Numbered from the stretch's first letter, positions 23,674 through 37,186 are shown. The stretch is DNA of 64,000 nt from Anagrus nilaparvatae (GCA_022575985.1 JAKSXM010000137.1:21904001-21968000), one strand, 5' to 3'. A program made the numbers and translations. The notes: a model not told the origin generated them from the sequence alone.

Positions 23674-24048
23674 CACTGAAAAAAAATTATAGACCCGACG
23701 CCTTGAATTTTACAGGCCGAAGGCATCGACTCTAAGTCTAGAGGCAGTGTCTTGTTTAATCAAGACGTATGGCAGAGTAATAAACGCGCGTTTTGACTGA
23801 ATTTGAAGCACAGTGTCCGCGTCTCTACCGAATTCGGGAAACGCGCGTTCGCATCGAGGCCAATGAACATATGTTTGTCACGTGTCGGAGCGAACGCGCG
23901 TTTCGCGAGTTCTTGGAGAGGCTCTGGGCCGAGTTTCTTTTGAAGACGCATTGAGAGTCTATTATAAGGGGCCATTTCCATGTTTTCGTAACTCGCTTGA
24001 TGTCTGCATATCAATTCTAGGCGTCGGGCCTATAATTTTTTTTCAGTG
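23674..24048. mobile_element. GC-richer MITE with CACTGAAAA inverted repeats
   Basis: The left end reads CACTGAAAAAAAATTATAGA followed by CCCGACGCC. The right end is the reverse complement of CACTGAAAAAAAATTATAGG followed by CCCGACGCC, about 29 bp with one mismatch. The element is about 375 bp. Inside, AAACGCGCGTT occurs three times; the two central copies (near 23838 and 23891) are inverted around an AT-richer loop, giving an internal hairpin. The base composition is far less AT-rich than the surroundings. Flanks do not show an obvious long target duplication; a CA on each side is the most I can see. Open frames here are by-products. Confidence 0.82.
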
Positions 24049-24704
24049 CATACTTGTCAGTCTCTGCCCCCCTAGAATATCCCTAGAATATTGATGGATA
24101 TTTTTTCTCTGTTCAACTATTCAGTAGAGCAATTCATAGAATGCTGGGGGAGAAAGTACATAGACAGCGATCATAAAATCATAAACAGCATCAAAAAAAT
24201 AAAATTTATATGGTTAAATTAAAAAGAACAATTAATAAAATATTTTAAAATTAAAAAAAAAAAAATAATTGTAAAAATTTCTCAACTGTATACTTTTTAT
24301 AAATAAAAAAACAACTAAAATATAATAAAGATTTTATCTAAAGTTTAAGATTCTAAAGCGTTCATTAAAAGTAGGTCAGTTCTTAAGAAATTCAAAAGAT
24401 TAAGTACAAAAGTAGAATGTGGATTGAGACAATAGGGTAAAGTCCGAGTTTCTTATACAAGCTTTAGAAATAGTATAGGAAGAAATATCTATTAACGTTG
24501 GAACTTATTACTTCGCATGGTTTTGTACTTTATACGTTGAATACCAATAAGAAAATCTTAAGTAAAACATAGTTTAATTTCTCTTTTTTTTACTTTTATT
24601 GCTATTAATCTTGTTATTTAGAAAAAAGAAAGAATACAAAACTTGTTTTTTTTTTTAAATAAATATTCTATTGAAATTAAAATTATTATTTTGAAATCAA
24701 TTAA
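24049..24704. other. AT-rich intergenic DNA, nothing identified
   Basis: The sequence lies between the MITE and RepA, with A/T homopolymers. No gene was recognised. Confidence 0.5.
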
Positions 24705-25080
24705 TTTTAACATGGAACATATTTATAGGGAGGAAATCTGAAAATCAAGGGGAGAGGTAGAATTTTTCCGATTTAAGGGGGGGGGGGGTAAAATATGTCC
24801 AATTTAAGGGGGGTGGTTAAATGAAACTAAGAATAATTTTGATTTAGGGACTTAGAATAATTCAGTTTTACGGCCTTTAATATTTTCGATTTAGGAAGCT
24901 AGAATAATACGCGTTTAGGGAATCAGAATAGTTTGGGTTTAGAATCTTAACATCTAGTAAAGGTGATAATTGTATTGTAATGTTGCGTAACATTTATGTA
25001 TTATACCTAGCCCTCAGATATAAGTAAACATTTTCTATACATTTTGGTTGTGTTTACACAAACCAGTCATAAGTTTTTTA
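24705..25080 (+). repeat. RepA copy 1
   Basis: It opens with TTAACATGGAACATATTTAT, then GGGAGG and GAAAATCAAGGGG. A G-run of 12 follows at 24779. A short-period minisatellite of about 25-30 bp comes next, in which GATTTAGGGACTTAGAATAA is the best unit. It ends with AATCTTAACATCTAGTAAAG, CCTAGCCCTCAG and GTTTACACAAACCAGTCATA. The same order of blocks is found at 26915-27310, reversed at 48350-48700, and shortened at 51140-51370. It has no coding capacity. Confidence 0.82.
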
Positions 25081-26914
25081 AAAATATCTATTTTTGCAAA
25101 CTTGACGCAAAATTTGCTGTGCACCTAGTAATGTAAAAAATTTTGTCAGTACCATGAGCATTACTAGGCTTTTTTGCTACTAATATAATGTACTAAATTA
25201 ATTAACAGATAAAAAGGGCAGAAAAGTAATTACGATGCAGGTTTAAAAGTAGCCATTTTCTGGCCTAGTTGTGTTATAACTATTTCTCAATCAAGGATTA
25301 AAATTTAGCACGTAATAAAAAATCTTGCCTGCAAATGCTTTGTGCAGACAGCACGTAATTGTCGAACCCTAAATTTTATCTTATTTTCTAATATTGTTTG
25401 TTATCAAAAACAGGAACAATAAACGTTTGTTGCATAGAAAAGCACCAGTGCCTGATAAAAAATTACTTGTTTCATCAATGTACATTGTTTTCTTAGAAAA
25501 AATAATACTTAAAAATAAAATAAAATTTTAATTTTTTTCGATTCCAATTTAATATACTTAAACAATTGTTGAGTAAAAAGCAAAAATAAAAATATAGAAA
25601 GATTTTCTTATTCTTAAGAGAAAACCTACCAAAAAAATAAAGAAAACTCGCGTAAGAAAAGATTTTTATTTTTTATTTTTAATGTTTTTTCGAGAGGACG
25701 ATTGCGCTTAAGAAATAAGAATCAAATACGTAGAACATAAAAGAAAGAAAAATGTGATATATAGAAAATATATTTTATATGAAATTGAAAGAGTTTTAAA
25801 AAATTGTCAAAAGAAAAAAAAAATATAATTTAAAAGAAAGAATATCATTGTGCATGAAAAATAAATGCACTTATTGCAAGCAAAAAGTATCTATATTGTT
25901 GAAATAAAATTTGTAGGCGAATGATACTTATTTTTCATTATTATTTTATTTCAATAAAATATTGATAAATTTCTAGAATTTAAGCTCAAAATAATTATTT
26001 ATATAATATTTTTCAAAACAATAAATCATCAATAAAGCATTACTTAAATTAAGTAACTTTTTTGTGGTTACCAATAAATACTATTAATTTGATAAAATTT
26101 GTTTTTGCTGTTAGTATTTATATTGAAATTTATAAAAAACCTAAAAAATAAAGAATAATTTAAAAGGATAAAAAAAGGGGTAGTAAAATATCAACGATGA
26201 GTTAGGTCAAATAAAACGAAATGGAGGCTGTATTTAAGAGCAAAAGAGAATCAATAGTCTGGACTGTCCCGTAAGCCTTATAGGTTTGTATTTGTGTACT
26301 GTATGTATAAATATATAGTTAAAAATAAATGTGTTTTTGTGTTTAGACTAGATATAGGTCATACTGTCGATTATCTTTTTTATTTACACATACATTTTTA
26401 AAAGATGCAAAAACTTTATTTAAATATTTTTATTTAGAAAATTTGTACTTTTTTTTTTTTAATAAATTAAATTTTCTTTTCCATACCCTTTTTTTGTTTG
26501 TTTATTTTTTCAGACTCATATAAGCTACGTTGATTTAAAAAAAAAAATAAGGTATTTTCTTTTAACTGCATATTGCTAAAAGGAAATATTTACAAAAAAT
26601 ATTAATATAAAGTCAATCATTTTTTCAAAATTTAATTTGTTGAATAATAAAATTTTATTTTACCAGATAAATTGGTTAAAATTTTATTGTTCTGATCTTT
26701 TTTTTTATAGCAATCAATTCCGCTATATAGACAGAAAATTTTTAGTTGCTGTGACCATTGTTTTAAGAAAACTAATTACTTTTCTGTTTGGAACTGAAGT
26801 TTTTCCCATCGTTTAGATGTTCTCTATAAATTTTTGCTTTGACCACATTTTCCAGTCCAATCACAGTTTTCTGGGTTTTTTTTCTAGCTCTAAAATGTAT
26901 AGAATGTGTTTGAT
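25081..26914. other. AT-rich intergenic DNA, nothing identified
   Basis: The stretch between two RepA copies has no recognisable gene. The first 300 bases (to about 25400) have mixed composition and may be an extension of the repeat that the other copies lack. Confidence 0.45.
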
Positions 26915-27310
26915 TTAAGAGGCAAGGTCAAATATGTCCGATTTAAGGGGGGGAGGTCAAATGGGACTTAGAATACTTTCAATTTTGGGACTTAAAATAA
27001 TCTAAGTTTAGAGAAATAGAATAATTTTGATTTAGGGACTTAGAATAATTCAATTTTATGAACTTGCAATAATTAAGGTTTAGGGAATCAGAATAGTACG
27101 GAATAATATGCGTTTACGGAATCAGAATAGATTGGGCTTAGAATCTTAACATCTAGTAAAGGTGATGATTACAAATTATAAAAATAGAAATTTCTATAGA
27201 TGTTGTGTAACATTTATGCATTACACCTAGCCCTCAGTGGTAAGTAAACATGTTTTATCCATTTTTTGATTGTGTTTACACAAACCGGTTATAAGTTTTT
27301 TATATTCTAA
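26915..27310 (+). repeat. RepA copy 2
   Basis: It shares with copy 1 TATGTCCGATTTAAGGGGGG, repeated TTTAGGGACTTAGAATAATT units, AATCTTAACATCTAGTAAAG, CACCTAGCCCTCAG and GTTTACACAAACCGGTTATA. The opening GGAACATG motif is absent, so this copy starts inside the unit. The minisatellite part has a different number of units from copy 1. Confidence 0.82.
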
Positions 27311-30300
27311 TCTCATATTTCCAAATATTATTATAAAATTACTAATTAATGAACCATAAATAATTCGTTAAAAATTTGCCTTTGATTGAAAAAATGCAGA
27401 TTAAATTTTAATACAGTACATATTTTTTTTGTAATTAATTAAAATATTATATATTTTTACAATATTTTAGTGAAACAAAATGAAATGAAAAAAATTTAAT
27501 AAAAAAACCATTTTATGTTTAATATAAGGTGAAATAGATAGTGCTAGTGCAAAAAATTACTTATTAGCTAGCAAGCTAAAACTTATTTAAAAAAATTAGC
27601 AGGTCATTTACACAAAAAAATTGTTTACTTTAATTTTCTTACCTATTAATTTCAGCTAGCATCAAAACCGAGTATCATAGATGTTATCCAAGTATTACCA
27701 AGTTTACCTTACATATATATATTTTATAATTAAAAAAACATTTAAAAATTTTATTTAGCGAAAATAAAAATTTGATATGAATATAGCTGTAACACTTTTT
27801 TCCAATATAATTGATATTTAATAATATGATACGGCTTATAGATTTATAGTTTAATTAAACCATTTCGAAAAAAATTTAATGTAACAAAAAACCTATATTG
27901 ACTTTAGCAAAATAAATAAAAATTTTTTTCATTAAAATTTTTTTATTTTTACTAGTAAAAAAACTTTTTAAAATATGATACCTATCTAGGATAAAAAAAA
28001 AAATAAAAAAAATGGGAATCTGATTAGAACAATAAAAGAAGCATCAATATTAATCCTGTTTCAGTGTATACAGTATATATTCGAGCTTTTGCACAAACAT
28101 AAATCCAATCAGCGTGAGAGCTGTATATATATATGAGTTTAAAGCAGAAACTATGTGCAGAAATGTAAAAAAAAAGAGAAAAACGTAAAATCCAAAAGCT
28201 TTTACTTTTTTTTTTAAAACTTCTCTCGTACACTTCATAGTATAAACATGTAAATAAAGTTAAAAAAAAATGATAATAAAATAACAGAATTCAAAAAATC
28301 ATGTAGCAAAAAATTAAATGAAAAAATTACAGTGCTTTTTTTATTTTTTCATGAAATATAAAAATATAATACAAAAAATGTTTTTGAACTTAAATGTAAT
28401 TAGGAATAAATTTAAAAAATAGAGGTCCATGGGTGAGAAAAATCTTAATTTACAGTTAAATAGTAATAACAAACGAATTAGTGAAATCAGAATAAGTAAA
28501 TTTAAAACTTGCTTTTTTATTTATTTTGCAAATATCAACGATTTTAGATGAATTTAAGCAGATATTGTTTGAATTAATTATTATTCAGTCACAGATTTAT
28601 CATCTCTCTGTTTATTATATTTTTGACCTAATTTAAAATTTTTGTTTATTTTAGTTATTTATTTATGCAAAAACAAACTAGAGTAACCTATTTTCCAAAG
28701 TATTGTGACAATATTTTCTGAAAAAACTTTTACTTATTTAATATGACAGATTTTAAAAATATTTCGATATAATTTTATGTATAACAAGTTGTTTTACATA
28801 CTAATAATACTCTTAAAATTAAATATTATTTTTAAAACCCTAATATTTTTTATCAGACAAGGGTTCTAAATAAACAAATTTGTTTGTTAAAAAAAATATC
28901 CTGATTATTTTAGACATTTATTTGCTTTGGTGAAAAAAATCTTTTAACATCTCGTCTGAATAATTTCATTTTAAATTTTTTACTTTAACTTGAATAGAAA
29001 ATCCCTTGACCCTACGCACCTCGGGCTTCAAAATCGTTCTCATGGAAAAATAATTTTTTCTGAAACTCAATGAATAAATTTAGCATTCTTTTGTTGAAAC
29101 GATGGATTTTTTTGCTATTACCATTTAAAATTCGATTTTCTTTTACAGCTTAATACTCCTGTTTGGAAAATAGTATAAATAAAAAAAAACAATTTTTTCT
29201 TGGTCAATAGCAGTTTGAACAACTTTTTTTAAATTTTGAGTACTGTTATGACATAGAAAAATAAAGTCTTTTAATATGATCAATAGTAAGAGGTTTTAGT
29301 CTTCTATTGAATAACAGTTCAACAATATTTTGAGCGTTATTTATAGAGTATAAAAAATATTTTTTCCAACGTTTCGGTGCCATCGAGGTACTACTATTGG
29401 ACTAATGGTGTCTATACGATTTTCGAATGGCATTTAAAAGTTACAAGTTAGTTTTTTAATAGGGAATAGTTTAATGAATTAGTATTTTAATCAAAAATTA
29501 GAGTTGTAAGTATTATTCAAAAACTTTCTCTATAATTTAATAATATTTAATCATTTCCAATAAAATTTCCCCATTGACGTAATTTATAAATTTATTAAAT
29601 TTTACTACAAATTTTAACTGTTCAATAAATATCTTTCTTACTTTTCGAAATTTACAAGAAAAAAAGTTTGATATTTCAATTTAAAAAACCAGAATAGAAT
29701 TGAGTATATTTCTATAATGTACAATTTTTCAACTTTATTTCAAAATTTGTAAAAGTAGAATTGAAAAAGTTCAAGGATAATAGAAAATATAATAAAAAAG
29801 TCAAATAAAAGATAATAAAATAGTAAAGGTATATCTGAAATTTATTGATATTTCAAAATTTCTTAAAAATAATTTGAAATGTAAAATAGGATTTTAATTT
29901 TGAATTTAAATAATAAAAATATTTATACTTATTTATGTAAAAAAAAGTATCTTAAAAAGCTCATATTATGTCAAGTGCGAGCTTTTATAGAGAGCCACTA
30001 AAAATGATTCTTAGTTTATGTCATTACTCAAAGTAAGTGTTAAAGAAAAGGTCACGCAAAACCAACTATTTAAAAATAAGAGCGTATTATAATGATACTT
30101 CTAAAATAAAAAAAAAAAAATAAAAAAATAAATGTGTGTAAAGTGTCATAAATCCTTCATGAACTCTTCAAATATCTTACACACTTGAAAAACTTATAAC
30201 TGATACGTGATATTACATATTCAACTATATTATAACCTCTTCTTTTTTATTATTATACGAAATCTTTATTCTACTTATTATTCAACAATTTTCTTCTTTT

Positions 30301-30829
30301 ATTTTTTTTTTTATTTTATCGTCTCAGTTGATTTATTCTCAGAAATATTTTTTTTTCTAATATATTATTACAGAATTTTTTATTTTTTGAGGAAAAATTT
30401 TACACCTTGTATTTTTACTGCTGAGAATATAAAGAAAATTATAAATTTTAGTTACAGATAGAGTTATTAAGGCTTTGCATTCGATATAGTACACAATTCA
30501 TTAAGTTAAAAGAGTTTTGGTCCTTTTTATTTGTACGACTTTTTATGAATAAGGTTTGTCTTCGGGGAATAAAAATCATAAGATAAAAGCTATGAGACGA
30601 TGTTTCTTATAGAGATCAAATATTGGCCCCTAAAGAGACCGAGTATATAGTAGCATTACTTAGAATTTATTCAATCATCTATAATTCTAAGAATTTTATT
30701 TTTCTGGTAAATCTAATCGGAAATCTCAACATATTGATTTCTTGAACAGAAACTTTTTTTCAGATAATTTTTATTTTTAATTTTTTTTTGCATATTAGAA
30801 AAATTTTAAATTGTATTTCGGGGTCTTAA
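27311..30829. other. AT-rich intergenic DNA, nothing identified
   Basis: More than 3 kb of low-GC sequence with homopolymers. Frames at 28024-28238 and 30207-30461 are low-complexity. No repeat shared with other parts of the window was noticed here. Confidence 0.5.
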
Positions 30830-31010
30830 AAAGGTGCTAAAGGCCCAAAAAAAATTTTTATTGTAAAGTGATGATACATTACGTTTCCCGTTAATTTGCA
30901 AATTATTATCTTTTCATGGGTTGGAGAAATTAAATTAAGCCCAGAAAACTGTATTTTTAGGTTTTATTAGGTTTTTGGGAGTCTGTTCCATTCCAATGAG
31001 GAATTTCAGT
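30830..31010 (-). repeat. RepB copy 2, reversed
   Basis: GTGATGATACATTACG, GGAGAAATTAAATTAAGCCC, AAACTGTATTTTTAGG and TTTTTGGGAGTCTG match the reverse complement of 11440-11590 block by block. The part corresponding to the start of the repeat (GGCCTCTGG) is missing or unrecognisable. Confidence 0.65.
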
Positions 31011-32867
31011 GACAATTATGGTTTTGCAGCGTTTTTTTTATTTTCCAGACTGATATATATAATGAAAAATAAATTCAAAATAAAATATCTTCAAGTTTTC
31101 TACTAAATTTAGATATTTAAGATAAAGAAAAAATAAATCCATTGGTTTATGAAACACTAATTTTTGGTAAATTCAAGAATTTTACTTACCAAAAAGTACC
31201 AGTTGGTCCTTTTAACCTGGATTTTTTCATGTATAAAATTTTGAATGTTAATAATATAAATCTTATAATATACAAGAAAGTTTCTATGAATAACTTAAAT
31301 CGTAGCAAAATACTACGAAAATGCTCGATTATGCAAAGTCACTTTTATCGTTATCAAAGCTTCGATCAGATTCTCTCAAGAGAGAGAGACTAGTGTAGAG
31401 TTAAAATATTCTGATTTACATTTAGAATAAATAAGCATAGGACATGAGTTTTAACCTCGTTGAAATAAATATATATAAAGTCCACTATGCAGATTGAAAA
31501 TACAGTTTCACCAAGGGATATGTTCCATATATACCGCTAACCCTTTAAACAAATCTGACACATTTACTTTAAACTTGTTAATATATAGTAAATATAAAAT
31601 TACGGATACTTTTATCCACATAAAAGTTTAATTGCACTTTTTTCCACTTTTATTTCGTTAGTTAACAACGTTTTAAAAGTTTATAAAGTTTAACTCAGAA
31701 TGAGGTACAAAGTTAGCTACTAGGGGTAATTTTATGAGCCAATAATGGTTTTTTTCTCCTATTTCTAAGTGTGGACTTGCAGATGTTTTTAAAAAGACCA
31801 ATCAATGTTTTTCAGGTTACGAGCAATAAGTCGTTTAATTAGTATTTAAAATTAATAACCTAAAACAATCAAGAAAATAATTTAAAAACATAAATTTTTT
31901 ATTTTAGATTATAGTCATGATTTATAAACGTACTTCTTAAGCTCGACAAAGAGCTTTAACTTTTAACGTGATTTCTTATTCTCTTTGAAAATAAAATTTG
32001 TTTAAAAAAAATTTTTCATTCATAAACGGAATAAATGAATTTTCCAAGAATGCTAATAAAATTTTTATAATTTTGGACCTAGTTTTAGATAAAATACAAA
32101 GGATAAAAACAAAATTCTTAGAAATATCCTAGATTAAAAGTATTACACAAAAAATTAAAGTGTTTCTTTAATTTTAGAACCTTGCATGTAAGATGCAAAA
32201 ATTAAACTCTATAAATTTTTAATCTGATTTTAAGCACTTGTTTTTTTATAAAAATCAAAGCTAACCGGTAAAACTTTTTAGTAAAAATATTAAATTTTTA
32301 GAATTGAAAATTTTTTTAGAAAAAAATAAATAAAATAAATAATGTAAGATAAAAAAAGAAGTTATTTTACAAATACATTTATTAAATATACATTATGTTG
32401 GCGTCATCTATTATTGATGTATCTTAAAAAAAAAAAAACAAAGAAAAAGTACATACATATAAACATTTTTATATAAAACTAACCAAAAAAAGTTGAATAA
32501 AACGATCAAGTTTTACAATACAAAGTAAAAAATGTAAAAAATTGAAGAATAAAAAAATTATTTTTATTATTTTTTTTTTACTTAAAGAATATAAATATAT
32601 AGTTTTGTTTTGTATATTGAAGAATTTTAGTTTTAAAATAATTTTTTTTTTTGGAAAATGATTTGGATATTTGCCAAAATAATAAAAATATACAAGAAGT
32701 ATGTGTATAACATAGTACAGCGTTAAATTGAACTTTACCAACAAATGATGACAATTGAATTTTTTAGAGCTTATATGCTAAAAAAAAAAATAAAAATAAT
32801 AATATTGAATTATGAAAACAAAAAATTTTTTTATTAATTTGAACTTCTAATCCTGTTATGAACTATT
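31011..32867. other. AT-rich intergenic DNA, nothing identified
   Basis: No exon recognised. At about 31517 GATATGTTCCATATATACCG resembles the RepA opening on the opposite strand but is too short to call. The frame at 31142-31393 has no known motif. Confidence 0.45.
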
Positions 32868-33010
32868 TATTATAGAGCGAAGCTCTACCTTATAACAAAA
32901 AAAAATCAGGTTTTGTGGACACGATATTTCAATTTATCTATCAGATTGCTTTTATTTTTGAAACTTTTGTCATTGTTTTGATAACCTGTATAGTTCTTCG
33001 TCCAGAAGGG
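32868..33010 (+). repeat. RepC copy with terminal motif
   Basis: It starts TTATTATAGAGCGAAGCTCT then ACCTTA, like 44452. It continues with GGTTTTGTGGACACGATATT and ATCAGATTGCTTTTATTTTT GAAAC blocks shared with 7500-7560, and GGACACGATAT shared with 44502. The open frame at 32915-33115 lies in it and has no recognisable domain. Confidence 0.65.
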
Positions 33011-33736
33011 AATATTCTAAAAGCGTGTTTTTTAATGCCTTTCCGCGCATTTTCTGGAGTTTTTTTTATTGAGAAAAAAAGTAGAATTGTACGTAAATGT
33101 TTTAAGCCTGTATAATTTTAACAAATAATTTTTAGCTTTGTTAATCAATATTTAATAATTGTACCAAATTTTAGGAAAAAATTATATGATTAAAATCGTA
33201 TTTTAAAAGTTCTACCAAATAAAAATCCGGTTCCAAAATGAAAAAAAAAGTCTGCGAGTGGAATAGGATACTGGTTTTTTATTTACTTATCGAAGTCTTT
33301 AATATTTTCATTTTTTTTATGATTTTATAAGTAAAATATGTTTACCATAATGATAAATTTTACTGAGAAAAATGATTTTATTTGATTTCTCGTTAATTTT
33401 TAATGAAAGTCCGAAGATAGGCTGAGCTTGAAATCGACTAATTTTAGTAAAATAATGTAAAACTTAAAAAAATTAAAAAAAAAAAAATTGGCAATATAAC
33501 AATTTTAAAAAAAAAGCGTATGCATATTCGTTATAAAAATTTTTTTTGCGAATTCAAAACTTTTGCTTGTATGTATTTTACAAACTTTATGTGAAAGCTT
33601 TTCAACATTTTTTTCCAGATTATTTATAAGTAGAGAAAAAAAAATGTAGTATAATTTTTATTTGTTATTAATAGTTCAAACGAAAACAAGTTTTAAAAAA
33701 ACAAATTATGACACATAAAATTTAATTTATAATTCA
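33011..33736. other. AT-rich intergenic DNA, nothing identified
   Basis: Low-GC sequence following RepC, with no gene or clear repeat. Confidence 0.45.
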
Positions 33737-34090
33737 TTTTTTCTTATTATTATTATTTTTTAACTTCATAATAAAAACTTTTTTTTCAGATAACATATTA
33801 AAAAAATTTTTTAGTCTATAGTATGCGACCGTAATAATTCTTATTATAAATAGGATTCTAAAAGTATAGAGAAAATTCACAACAAGTTCGTCAGTATGTT
33901 TACGAGGTACGAAAACACTATGAGGATATTTTACGAGTTTCCTGTATCTCATTGCATTAGTAATAGTATTCAAGTTCTCTTTATGCCATATATATTTGAC
34001 CATAAATTTACGTTTGCCATTTTGTATAGCGTAGTTAAATCCAAACTGAAGTTTTATAAATCCATATTGAAATGTTTCGTCGTTTATATA
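33737..34090 (-). CDS. Unrecognised open frame, possible exon or decayed gene
   Basis: The - strand is open for about 118 codons, bounded by TAA at 34091 and TGA at 33734, which is long for DNA this AT-rich. The middle part (from about 34045 to 33870) has a mixed composition with Trp, His, Pro and Gly, unlike the Lys/Asn/Phe/Ile-only frames elsewhere. An ATG lies at 34003. A possible acceptor (AAAACTTCAG) precedes codon TTT near 34047 and a possible donor (CTC|GTAAAC) near 33895. I recognise no family. The + strand is also open at 33896-34165, which weakens the case. Confidence 0.2.
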
Positions 34091-34495
34091 TTAGAAATAC
34101 TTGTGTCTAAATGCCAGATGTCACATAAAACTATATACTCTACGAGTTTACAAAGAGAACATTAAATTATCGTTTAATTTTTGAATTATTTTTAATAAAT
34201 GAAAAAGCTTGGCGAGATACAGCTTTACAAATATGGTTACTAAGTATTTCAAGTTCTATTCAAATTGTGTGAGCTTGTAGCAAAAATTATATTAAATTCA
34301 TAAGGTAAAAATATTAATTAAAATTCTGAACGCTGACATAACATAAAATTTTAATAGGACATATATAATAACGATAATTAAATAATTAAAAAATAATCAT
34401 TAAGTCATAATACGTGTCTGTGAAGAAAATTTAATTTCTATAATGTATAAAACAATGTCATTTCTGGAATATTGCATATAAGGAGAGAACCCCTT
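34091..34495. other. AT-rich intergenic DNA, nothing identified
   Basis: Low-GC sequence with no feature noticed. Confidence 0.45.
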
Positions 34496-34735
34496 AATGT
34501 AATATCATCATGCATAGTATAAGAAGCAAATATTATTCAGGGTCTAGCAGCATATTCAAGTTATATGGTTATATTATGGTATGCCAGAAGAGAAATTCCA
34601 TCAAGGCATTCTGGCATGACGGCACGCCCGCAATGTCTAATCAGTGCCAGCTCAATTTCTCGGATCGTCTATTGTCGCCTCTTACGACCAACAACGACTG
34701 CTCTGTATATTCCAAAGACCACTAACTTCGTGTAT
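34496..34735. repeat. GC-richer patch, probable retroposon remnant
   Basis: The composition becomes mixed for about 240 bases (CTGGCATGACGGCACGCCCG, CTCAATTTCTCGGATCGTC, TCGCCTCTTACGACCAACAA). The last phrase resembles the tail region of retroposons that I have seen in insect genomes, but I cannot name the element. Two overlapping frames here have no domain. Confidence 0.3.
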
Positions 34736-36415
34736 TATGTTTCTCACTCATATTTGGTCATTTTGTTGTGGTTTATGTTGAATTCGAATAACTTAACTGA
34801 TAATATAGTTGCATATTCTCTATCTCGATAACTTACACAACTGAAATACCAATGTAATTTTTATAAACATTTTACATAATTTACATATTTTGATGTACTA
34901 ACTTTATTGCATTAGGGATGACTGTCCTGAAATAAATGTTTGTTTTCATAAAATTTTCGAGGATTTTATTATAAAAATATACGTTAATATATATAAGTTA
35001 AATTTTAAAGAAATTTTTGTCCATTGCTGTCCTCGTTATAAAATATGGTTTTTGGCAATTTAAAATTACTAGACTAAACAGAACATTAATGACTATTTAA
35101 TTTTGTACCGAGGGCTAAAAAAAATATTTTTTTGAACAGACATTTTCGAATTATTCACTAAAAATATTCAAAAATATTATAATAAAATTACTTTTATTGA
35201 AAACTAAATCGTTTTAGAGATTTTAAAATACTATGCATGCAGCATTACATTATTTACGAAAGTTGAATCACATATTAAGTAAAGTATAAAAAGTCTTATG
35301 TACGTATTTTATTAAATCTAAAAAAAGCTAATATAAATTTCTTCGTAAATTTAATTATTTATTTTTCAATTGAATTTTATCTTTAATATTCTCAGAAAAA
35401 AATTCTTATTTAAATACTTTTTTTGAAAAAATAGCATAAATCAAATAAATCTGTAAATATTAGTTTATTGATATTAAAAGCTATTTGAAAATTTTCATTT
35501 AAGTTTACGCGTGCATAAAATATTGAAAATTTTTCGATTATTAAATAATATAATGTATGTATCAGATTCAGTTTTAAAGTCATTTAAGAACAGTACTTCA
35601 TTGTATATTAAAGTTATTCAACTGTACATTAACGTATGCATGTATTGAATAAATATTTTAATTTAAAAATTTGCTTATATCTTTGAAGAAAATCAATCGG
35701 AAAATATTATAAATAAGAAATAAGGTTCTGTCAAATACTTTGATTTAGCAATTTAAATGTTTATTTGTATCAGCATAAAAGTTATATAATTTTTGAACAG
35801 CTGTTATAATTTTTTTACAGAAAGCTGGATTTATCGTGCCGTAAAGGGAATTTTAATACTATTTTTTTGATAAATAATTTTTATGAATGAATTTTTTAAA
35901 ATTAAACATCACTTTCAGGTTGCTTAGCTGAAAAAAAACTTATTTACTTATAATAAATAAATTAATTTAATCTGAAATTTAATTTAATTAAGCTTGAAAT
36001 TTCAAGCTAAGTTTCAAGTATTGCAGCTTGAAAGTAAATACTTAGACAGAAAATAATTTTACAGTTATTTCTAAAACAAACAAAAAACTTTCAAAATAAT
36101 ATTTTTATTTTAGAAATTTAAAGTAAATTCATCCGTAGCTTATTCAGTTCAATATACCATGAACGCATTCAATATAAATAAAAAAAAAGGATGAAACAAA
36201 AAGAATAATAATGCTGTATAGAATGTCTTCGTTATAAAAGGATATTTTTATACATGCTTGTGGTTTTTAATTTTTCAAGCACGCATCTGATTTCGTTAAA
36301 GTTTTAGTAAATTGTAGAGGTATAAAAATCATTTTTTTAACGTGTATTTTGGGTACTAGGCACTGTAAACCTGGACTGAGATATTTTTTTAAGCGGTTCC
36401 GATTTTCAAATGTCA
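34736..36415. other. AT-rich intergenic DNA, nothing identified
   Basis: Low-GC sequence. A perfect 18-base palindrome (AGCTTGAAATTTCAAGCT) lies near 35991. No gene was recognised. Confidence 0.5.
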
Positions 36416-36770
36416 TTAAAAATTCCAAATTTTCCAAGTAATTAGTTCCTTCTGATTGAATGTTCCAAGTCGATAGTAATTTGTTATGTGGAGCATATTC
36501 TTTTTTATGCTTAATGATCGTTTAAAATTTTTCTTTGTCAGTGGCAAAGACAATAAGTATTTGCTGGATACACAGTGGCCAAAAGATACGTGCTTTTTGT
36601 GCACTGAAGGAAAAAAAATTTCTTTGAGAAGCTTCCTGAATCTAAGAAATACGAAAGTCTTAAAACTTAAACTTTTAGTGGATTCGATTGGATTAATTCC
36701 ATGCGCTTTATTTTTAAAAAAAGTAAAAAACACGACAATATATTTTTCTAAAAATAATATTATGTAAAAA
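36416..36770. other. Stretch open on both strands, identity unknown
   Basis: The + strand is open for 93 codons (36486-36767) and the - strand for 105 (36416-36733). The + frame includes a CFLC pair and the - frame is Lys/Phe/Ser rich. Neither resembles a known family and no splice sites stand out. It could be a transposon remnant. Confidence 0.2.
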
Positions 36771-37186
36771 AGTAATATTTTTTCAATTCTCTATCGTGTT
36801 ATATGATATCTTGATAGCCACAACTTTATAAGATATCTATTTTATTTTTAAATTATATATTTTATCGATTCTTTTTTCCGAATATAAAAATAAAAATAAA
36901 TATACACGCTACAATAAAATGTAAAATGTTTTATTATAAAATATTATTGCATGTATAGTTATAGGTAAAGAAAAATGTATAGTTACAGTATATAAATTAC
37001 TAATTAAAACTCTTTCTTATTACTTATAATTGGATAATTCCATGGATAATAAAAATAGCACAAAATAGAACGTGAGGTCTCAAAAATAAAAATACGCTGC
37101 CAACTAGCTGGCACTAAGGTTCCTCAAACAATGAGCTTAATACATCAATATGCCACTTATATCACCGATTACAATATTATACTATA
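36771..37186. other. AT-rich intergenic DNA, nothing identified
   Basis: Low-GC spacer. GCCAACTAGCTGGC near 37097 is a short palindrome. No other feature was noticed. Confidence 0.45.

Noticed and set aside
23760..24094. Frames of 84 (-) and 70 (+) codons in the GC-richer patch
   Set aside because: They fall inside a MITE bounded by clear inverted repeats; translations show no domain.
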